Below, in pieces: positions 58,277-64,000 of a DNA stretch of 64,000 bases. The position numbers were made by a program, and so were the translations under genes. Within the stretch, counting starts at the first letter, position 1. Every line of letters begins with the position of its first letter. A model generated the notes under the pieces. The model had not been told where the DNA came from, searched no databases, and was given only the letters and a program-made list of their open reading frames with translations. Source of the DNA: Zygnema circumcarinatum (taxonomy: Eukaryota; Streptophyta; Zygnematophyceae; Zygnematales; Zygnemataceae); contig CM074809.1 in the NCBI GenBank assembly GCA_037447605.1, forward strand, positions 2,417,297-2,481,296, read 5' to 3'.

Positions 58277-61024
58277 TCATCCCGCCGTTGACCAGTTGAC
58301 CGGCGCAGCCTCCCTCGGCGCCGCCACTCTTATCGGCGCTTCCGGAACCTTCTTTTTGGACCCCCACCGCCACGCCCACTGCGGGCCCCCCTCCGCCTCC
58401 TCGAGGGAGAAGAAGCGAGGGGCCCACTGCCCCCCCTCCCCCCTCTCCTTCTCCCTCTCCCTCTCCCTCCTCTGCCTCTCCCTGCGCTGCGCGGCCTCCA
58501 CGGCCTCCTTCTCGCGCCTCGCCGCGGGCCAGTCCTCCCCGCGGATCGCGGCGCTCAGCCGCCGCCACACGACCATCGACTCCGACGCCGCCACCGCCTG
58601 GAAACCGCCCCTCAAGCAGGGACCGCCGCCATGGTCAGAAAGGAAAGGAATGAAAGGAAGGAAAGGAAGGAAAGGAAGGAAAGGAAGGAAAGGAAGGAAG
58701 CTCTGTGGCACTCTGAGGCAACATTTGGCAACATTGTTGGACACACTCACCGTCGGATTCACAATCTTTGCAATCGGCACGTTGGAGAGTGCGGCGGCGG
58801 CGTCGTACAGCACTTGCGTTTTGTTGGTCTTAACATTCGTCACAAAGACCTGTCTGCACGCACCGCTTGCATCCCCCCCATGGCACATCTTAGCACCCGC
58901 AGAGCAGGCCGTGCAAGCACCAAAGGCAGATTTCTGGACTCCGGCCCATTTTTGTAGATATGAAGGAAGGAAAGCGGAGACTTACCCATCCCATTTCCCA
59001 CTGAGTTTACAAATAGTATCGCCAGTCCTCGTGTCTTTGACAATCCCCTCCACCGCATTCGGAGATCCATGAAGACCAAAAAACGACTTTCCCTTGAACG
59101 AGACCGTTCCTTCGTACCGTGTCTGCATACAATGCATTCCTGAATAGTGGTAAGGCACAAGCACTGGAAGCCGCCACGTGAGAGGCAGATACAACAAACG
59201 CAAGCATAGCCGAAAGGAAAAAATGTCAAGCAGGAAATCACAGTTAAAAGACTCTAAGGTTCGTACCTGGGAACACGTGACAGTTGTCACGCCCAGCCAC
59301 GTTGCCGAGGGGGTGGGAATGAACTGGAAGGCGAGGCAGGGGGAGGTGAGCTCATAGGTTTCGCCATGGCGATGCAGAGAGAGGGTGCGGGAGCCGACCA
59401 TGTCCACTCCCAGCCATGCTCCTGCGCAGGGGGGAGGGAGAGGGCAGGGCTCATGGAACAGTAAGAGCCGAAAGTTTTCGGATTAGGAAACAGTTTTGAA
59501 ACATAGGCATTCGAGCTTCTTGTATGCCATGTAAGAAAGGGAAAACAGAAAATAAGCGGAGGATGGATGAGAAGCACAGACCATAAAAATGCGGAACGGC
59601 CTTGTGCCACCATGTCATGCTGAGTTGCTTTTTCTCATTGGTCGCATGCAGTGCAGAGATTGGAGGGTGATGGGACACCTGTCAAAGGACGAACGGTCAT
59701 AGGAGGTGCTAAGATTGGGATTCCTGTCAATTGCATTGACGTGGAGAGTGTGATTGTTGGAGGAACACAAAGTGAGAATAAGCTAGTACAGAGAAGGAGA
59801 GCGAGTGGGAGAGACTGAGAGAAAACGTGCAGGTTGGGAGGCAAAGGGATGAGAAAGGGGAGGGAGGAACGGAGTGGAGGTGGAGGTGGAGGTGGAGGTG
59901 GAAAGTTGCGAGAAGCAAAGTAGCGTAAAGAGGACAACAGGGGCGAGGATAGGCAGGAAGAAAGTAGGAAATGAAGAAGGAAAAGGAAAATAAAGAGGAA
60001 AAGGAGAACGGGAAAACGACGAAGTCAGGGGGGATGGAGGGAGGGTGAGAGGGTTGAGAGTGAGAGGAGAGAGAGAGATGGAGAGGGGGGCGGGGAGGAA
60101 GGGAGGGAGGGAGGAAGGGAGGAAGGGAAAGAGGGGGAGAAGGGGAGAAGGGGAGAGAGCGGGAGAAAGGGAAAGAAAGGAGGAAAAGAGGAAAAGGAAA
60201 GAAAACGAGGGAAAGAGGAAAGAGGAAGGGATAGGGAAGAGTGGCGGGGAGAGGGGGAGCGGGAGAGCGGGAGAGAGAGAGGGAGAGCGATGGGGAGAGA
60301 GAGGGGGAGAGAGGGTGACAGGGAGAAAGCAGAGAGGTCGAAAGGAAGAGTGGGAGAGAGGGAGGGGGAGAGGGCGAGCGGGAGAGGCAGGGGGAGAAGA
60401 AGAGAGGGAGAGAGGGCGAGGGGGGAGAGTGGGAGAGAGGGAGAGAGGGAGAGTGGAAGCGAGGGAGAGAGGGGGAGTGGGCGAGAGGGGGAGGGGGAGT
60501 GGGCGAGAGAAGGGGGAGAGGGAGAGGGAGGAAGAGATATGAGAGAGGGGGGAAGGGGGGAAGGATGAGAGAGAGGGAGAGCAAGAGAGAGAGAGAGTGA
60601 CCTGTTCGAGCAACACGTTGAGGTCTCCAGCAGACACGTGGTGCGTCTCCCCTAGCACGGGGTTGTACGGAGCCTTCCCGAAGGTCGGCTGGCGGGTGGT
60701 GGAGAGGTGGAAGCGCAGCACTGCGAGGAAGCGCTCCAGCGGCGAGCGCGCGTCGTCGCAGGCCCCGAGCAGGTCCTGCGCGCACCCGTACACGGCCAGG
60801 CCGTACAGCTCCAGCTGCGACTGCGCGAGGTTGAAGGAGGGCGGCAGGCGCAGGCGGCCCATGTCCCCCCCCACGCCCCGCAGCAGCGCCAGCACGCTCC
60901 GCGCCCCGCCCGCGCTTGTCTGCTCAGCTCCCGCCACCGGGGCCACGTGGCACTGCGCCACGGCCTCCACGCTAGCGAGCTCCCCGAATTCCCCCGCGGG
61001 GCCGTCTGCTCCCCCGCCACCCAT
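58277..61024 (-). CDS. Oxysterol-binding protein-related protein (ORP), short type
   Basis: Six exons on the minus strand, 60602-61024, 59582-59678, 59267-59421, 58986-59122, 58751-58853 and 58277-58597, give 411 aa. ORPs carry sterols and phosphoinositides between membranes at contact sites. The protein is only the lipid-binding ORD barrel, without a PH domain, as in plant ORP3-like proteins. The lid and first strands carry LRLPPSF, then FGKAPYNPVLGETH. The family fingerprint EQVSHHPP spans residues 140-147 and crosses intron 1. ATWLGVTTVTCSQ, VEGIVKDT, SGKWDG and VLYDAAAALSN follow. The C-terminal helix is highly charged and ends WAPRFF. Intron 1 (923 bases) is filled by a purine repeat. 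The start is the ATG at 61024; no better upstream start is seen. Confidence 0.94.
58628..58698 (+). repeat. GGAAAGGAA minisatellite in the last intron of the ORP gene
   Basis: Tandem nine-base GGAAAGGAA-type units on the plus strand, in the intron between ORP exons 5 and 6. The minus-strand polypyrimidine it creates lies just before the exon 6 acceptor. Confidence 0.9.
60040..60600 (+). repeat. Polypurine tract filling ORP intron 1
   Basis: About 560 bases that are almost wholly G and A on the plus strand (GGGAGAG, GGAAGG, GAGAGC units), so the ORP intron is a long pyrimidine run in the sense direction. Open frames over it encode only Ser/Pro/Leu or Glu/Arg/Gly repeats. Confidence 0.95.
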
Positions 61025-62173
61025 GGCTTCCGCCGCCTCGGCCCCCGACTTCTGGGCCCCACTCAGATTACAAAGGTGAATTGTTATTATCCTTTCTACT
61101 ACTCTCCACGGGGTTATGGGGTGGGCTGCAGGGATCTACTCTCGCAGCTTCTTCTATTCAGAGCGCGGGAGCGCAGCGAGTAAGGGAAGGCCGCTGTGGA
61201 GGCTCAGTGCCCGCCCGGCCGCCCGCTCGCGGCCGCATTCGGAGGGAGGGAGGGAGGGGCTGCTTCCCGGAAAGAGTCTCCTCACTGTCCGTACGGAGGG
61301 CGTCCGCGTCGACCGACTGAGAACGACAAAAACTAGGGTTCGCGGGCCGCGACATGCGGGGCTCGCCTATTCGGAGGTTGAACTGTTGCCGAATGAGACA
61401 GCGGGTTCAAGTTCAATTTTCGCGGCAGCAATTCAACATGCAAGAGGATGATCATTATCGTAGTGAGGTACCTGAATGTACGGACACGCCATATCCGTCG
61501 ATCCAAAGTGGATCGGGGGTCCACCTTTCCGCGCGGGCCAGTCCACGCCGACAGCGCAGTGCTGCGCGACGGAACGGAACGGAAGTGCCGATCGCTGGTG
61601 CCGCGCCTTTGAGCGCCCGGCTCGCTCTTCCCTGCGCGCCGGGCGGTCGGCGGGCGGCGCAGCCTCATAAGCGGGGCGGGGGCGGGCCAGACCGGCGCGG
61701 TCGCGCGGACGGACGACCGGCGCGCGCAGGCCAGGGAGGGGGGGAGGAAGGGGGCCAGGGAGGGAGGGCGGGCGACTGCGACCGACGGCGACCGAGATTG
61801 CGACGGACGGACTGCGAGGGCGCGCGCCGTGCGTGAGCTGGAGGGCGGGCGGACGCCGGGCGGTCGAGAACCTGCGGGCGGGCGGGCGGCGGGCGACCCG
61901 CGGCCCGCCGAGGATCATGAAAACGCGACAGCACCTCATTGCCGCGCTGCGCCTCTCCTATCCTTGGGCGGCCGCGCCCTGGTCTGGTTGGGTCTGGTCG
62001 GGTCGGGTCGGGTCTCTCTCTCCGCGCGACGTGCACGCCACTCGCAATAGCACATCATGCGACGCAGCGACTTGACGATGACGAGCTCACCGTGCACGCG
62101 AACCTCGGACATAGGGACCTGCCAGACCTTGAGTACAACATCGTCTGCCTCTCTCCCGCACGCCGCACACGCG
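61025..62173. other. ORP upstream region, GC-rich, no supported gene
   Basis: GC-rich with GGGCGGGC and GGTCGGGTCGGGT simple sequence at 61.6-62.0 kb. Frames on both strands are composition-driven. Confidence 0.5.
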
Positions 62174-62301
62174 CAGTGGCGGACCTACATATACGACTTG
62201 GTGGGACTTAGCCCTTTCTTCTTCTTTTCATTGTATCTTATGTATTTTATGCTGAGGGAGGGCCTAGCCCCACCTCAGCAAAAATCTTGGATTCGCCAAT
62301 G
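62174..62301. mobile_element. Small hAT-like MITE
   Basis: 128-bp element with ends CAGTGGCGGACC and, read from the other side, CATTGGCGAATCC. It is flanked by 8-bp repeats CACACGCG (62166-62173) and CACACGCA (62302-62309), 7 of 8 identical. CAGTGGCGGA termini with an 8-bp duplication are characteristic of hAT-superfamily elements. A subterminal GGGACTTAGCCC / GGGCCTAGCCCC pair supports this. Confidence 0.75.
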
Positions 62302-62765
62302 CACACGCAGGCACACATCTATTGCCTTGGTATCTGGGCGAAACACAAAAGCAATATAGCCCGCGGGAGACAGCCAGGCTGACTTTTGCAGAGAGCAGAA
62401 GGGCGGGTTTTGAAACCTGTAGAGGGCAGCGGATGGCGCGTGAGACGAGCGGCAGTCTGCATGCAAATCGGGGCACTGGGTTTCTATGCGGCAGTTACCG
62501 TAACACGCTGCCAGTTGAGGACAAGGGTAGACCTGGAGGCGTTGACGGCGGGTCAACTGAGCGTGGACCTGCCAAAGCCGTCGTCTTGACCTCGAAAAGT
62601 TGAACTTCGCACTTGCGAGAGTGTTCAACTGGAAAAAAACCCAGATCCAAAAGAAGTTAATTTTCATTGTCGAAATGTAATTCAAAATCTCGGTACCTGT
62701 TCAAACCTCGTGGTGGTATTTTGGCGTGCACGACTCGAGATCTGGGTACGCGCGCAGGACTGCGT

Positions 62766-63060
62766 CACGTGGCAGCCCTCCGGAAAGCACGACACGTTGC
62801 ACGCCCTTCAGGCGCAGCATGACACGTGGCGACTTGAGGGGCGTCGTCGAGGGCGGGCTCCGTGTACGCACTTTCAATAAAGCACGCTGACTGCCACGTG
62901 CCATCTCTCGATAGGGCAACGCGACCTCGCCCTGTCGCCCTCACGATCTTGGCCGCCACGTCGGCCCGAACGGCCCCCGGCAACGGCGGCGCGTCCCCTC
63001 GGCCAGTCCAACCTGTAGCTCACACGTGCGACCGCAACGCGGCCATGCATTTGCCACGTG
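62766..63060. promoter_or_regulatory. Cluster of five CACGTG G-boxes
   Basis: CACGTG at 62766, 62823, 62895, 63023 and 63055, five in 295 bases. Several have ABRE-like contexts (TCACGTGGCA, ACACGTGGCG, GCCACGTGCC, GCCACGTGGG). No gene start is recognised inside the window on either side, so the target may begin beyond 64000 or be an unrecognised gene. Confidence 0.6.
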
Positions 63061-64000
63061 GGTGCACAGGCATCGGCGGGAACGTTTGTCGTTTTCTGGT
63101 TCTGAGAAGCTCGAAGTTTCCAGCCGCGTGGCCGGCCGTGACGGCCGTCCAGCCGGCCGGTTGTCCGGTTGTCCCCCACAGAAACGACAAACTCCCCCGC
63201 CCAAACACGCCTGCCCCAATGTACGGTAGCCGGTTTGTAGCCGGCCGGTTCTCCGGACGTCGCCAGCCGGTCCGCGCACCAGAGTGTGCCGAGGGCGTGT
63301 CGGGCGAGGCGCGGCGGAGGGGGCTGCGGACGGAGAGCGTGGGGCGGCACAGTTCCATGGGCTCTCGATAGCGCCCCGCGCAACTCAACGGCGAACACAA
63401 CTGGCACCATGGGGAGAGGGCCGCGCAAAGGCCGGGGGGAGGGGGAGGGGGAGGGGGAAGGGGAGGGACTCGGCCATGGCCATGGCGGGCCACTTGGCGG
63501 AGTGGCGGGCGGGGTGAAGGCGGCAGGGCGTGGCTGCCTCTCTTTGGGATGGCAGCTTCGCCGGCGCTGCTGCGTCTTCCGTCCTTTGGAACACTCTGCC
63601 TGCAAATATGGTTGCCGGTAAGGCAGTGCATGGCGGTCTTGGAGTGAGATGACGTCTGTGAAGGAGACATAAGCGAAGCAGTGTGGGATAGGAAGGAGGA
63701 GGGAGGATATTAGGAGGTGTGGTGATGATGGATCCCAACGAGGTTTGAGAAATTAATTAATGCTTGGAAATGCGGTTCCGTCATTTACTTGTCGCAGCGG
63801 TGTACTTCATCTGCAGCTGCATATGAGCGCAGAATTTTGTTTTTAATTCAAGTCGTGGTCCATAGCTTGCGCTTATGCGTTGAGGTCTCCTACGGTTATA
63901 AAGGAGGGGAAGAGGGTATTTAAGAGGACGAGGATTTTTTTTGTTTGTGATCGTAAGAGCAGAATGTGGAGTAATGCTCTCATTTCATAAGTTTAGTGGC
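63061..64000. other. Right end, no supported gene
   Basis: GC-rich sequence with CCGGCCGG palindromes (63130-63260), a GGGGGA repeat (about 63436-63468), then AT-richer sequence. Frames over 63.3-63.7 kb are not recognised. It could be the promoter and 5' UTR of a gene to the right. Confidence 0.4.

Noticed and set aside
59727-60785. Long minus-strand open frames (352 and 413 codons) over the ORP gene
   Set aside because: Only the first 141 codons of the longer one are ORP exon 1; the rest is translation of the purine repeat inside intron 1.
62322-63670. Several long GC-rich frames at the right end
   Set aside because: All are composition-driven, overlap on both strands, and show no family motif.

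Overview
The window is a piece of an intron-rich nuclear genome of the green plant lineage. Its genes include a class VII receptor-like cytoplasmic kinase, a plant-type augmin subunit 6, a GDPD6-like phosphodiesterase, an atypical aspartic protease and an AtC3H14/15-type zinc finger protein. Short exons, GT-AG introns with CTGCAG/TTGCAG acceptors, GC-rich promoters and long microsatellites fit a streptophyte, probably a streptophyte (charophyte) alga. The species cannot be fixed from the sequence alone. A 10-N gap shows it is a draft assembly.

Layout, left to right: repeat-rich start (1-1.3 kb); 3-ketodihydrosphingosine reductase (KDSR/TSC10, minus, 1.3-3.4 kb); augmin subunit 6 (minus, 4.7-10.9 kb), divergent from a NIPSNAP protein (plus, 11.7-15.3 kb); a fold-back DNA element with a second element nested in it (15.7-17.2 kb); an A1 aspartic protease (plus, 18.0-21.5 kb), convergent with a secreted two-saposin protein that has a very His/Asp/Glu-rich tail (minus, 23.3-28.4 kb); a 2OG-Fe(II) dioxygenase (minus, 31.3-36.2 kb), divergent from a secreted LRR protein with an EGF-like end and no kinase (plus, 36.5-38.8 kb); a GDPD (minus, 39.2-43.2 kb); a gene-free stretch with two more copies of the nested element (43.3-47.1 kb); an RLCK-VII kinase (plus, 47.2-50.9 kb); a TTP-type CCCH protein (plus, 53.5-56.7 kb); an oxysterol-binding-related protein (minus, 58.3-61.0 kb); and a gene-free right end with a small hAT-like MITE and a five-copy G-box cluster.

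All exon models were built by hand from frame, splice phase and remembered family similarity. Every model below closes in phase except the 3' end of the saposin gene, where the frame is broken. The genes form no operon-like system, but several touch lipids (KDSR, two-saposin protein, GDPD, ORP) and several touch the cell surface or signalling (LRR, RLCK, aspartic protease). Two pairs share short divergent promoters. Repeated CACGTG and GTAC motifs upstream of several genes are the most consistent regulatory signal.
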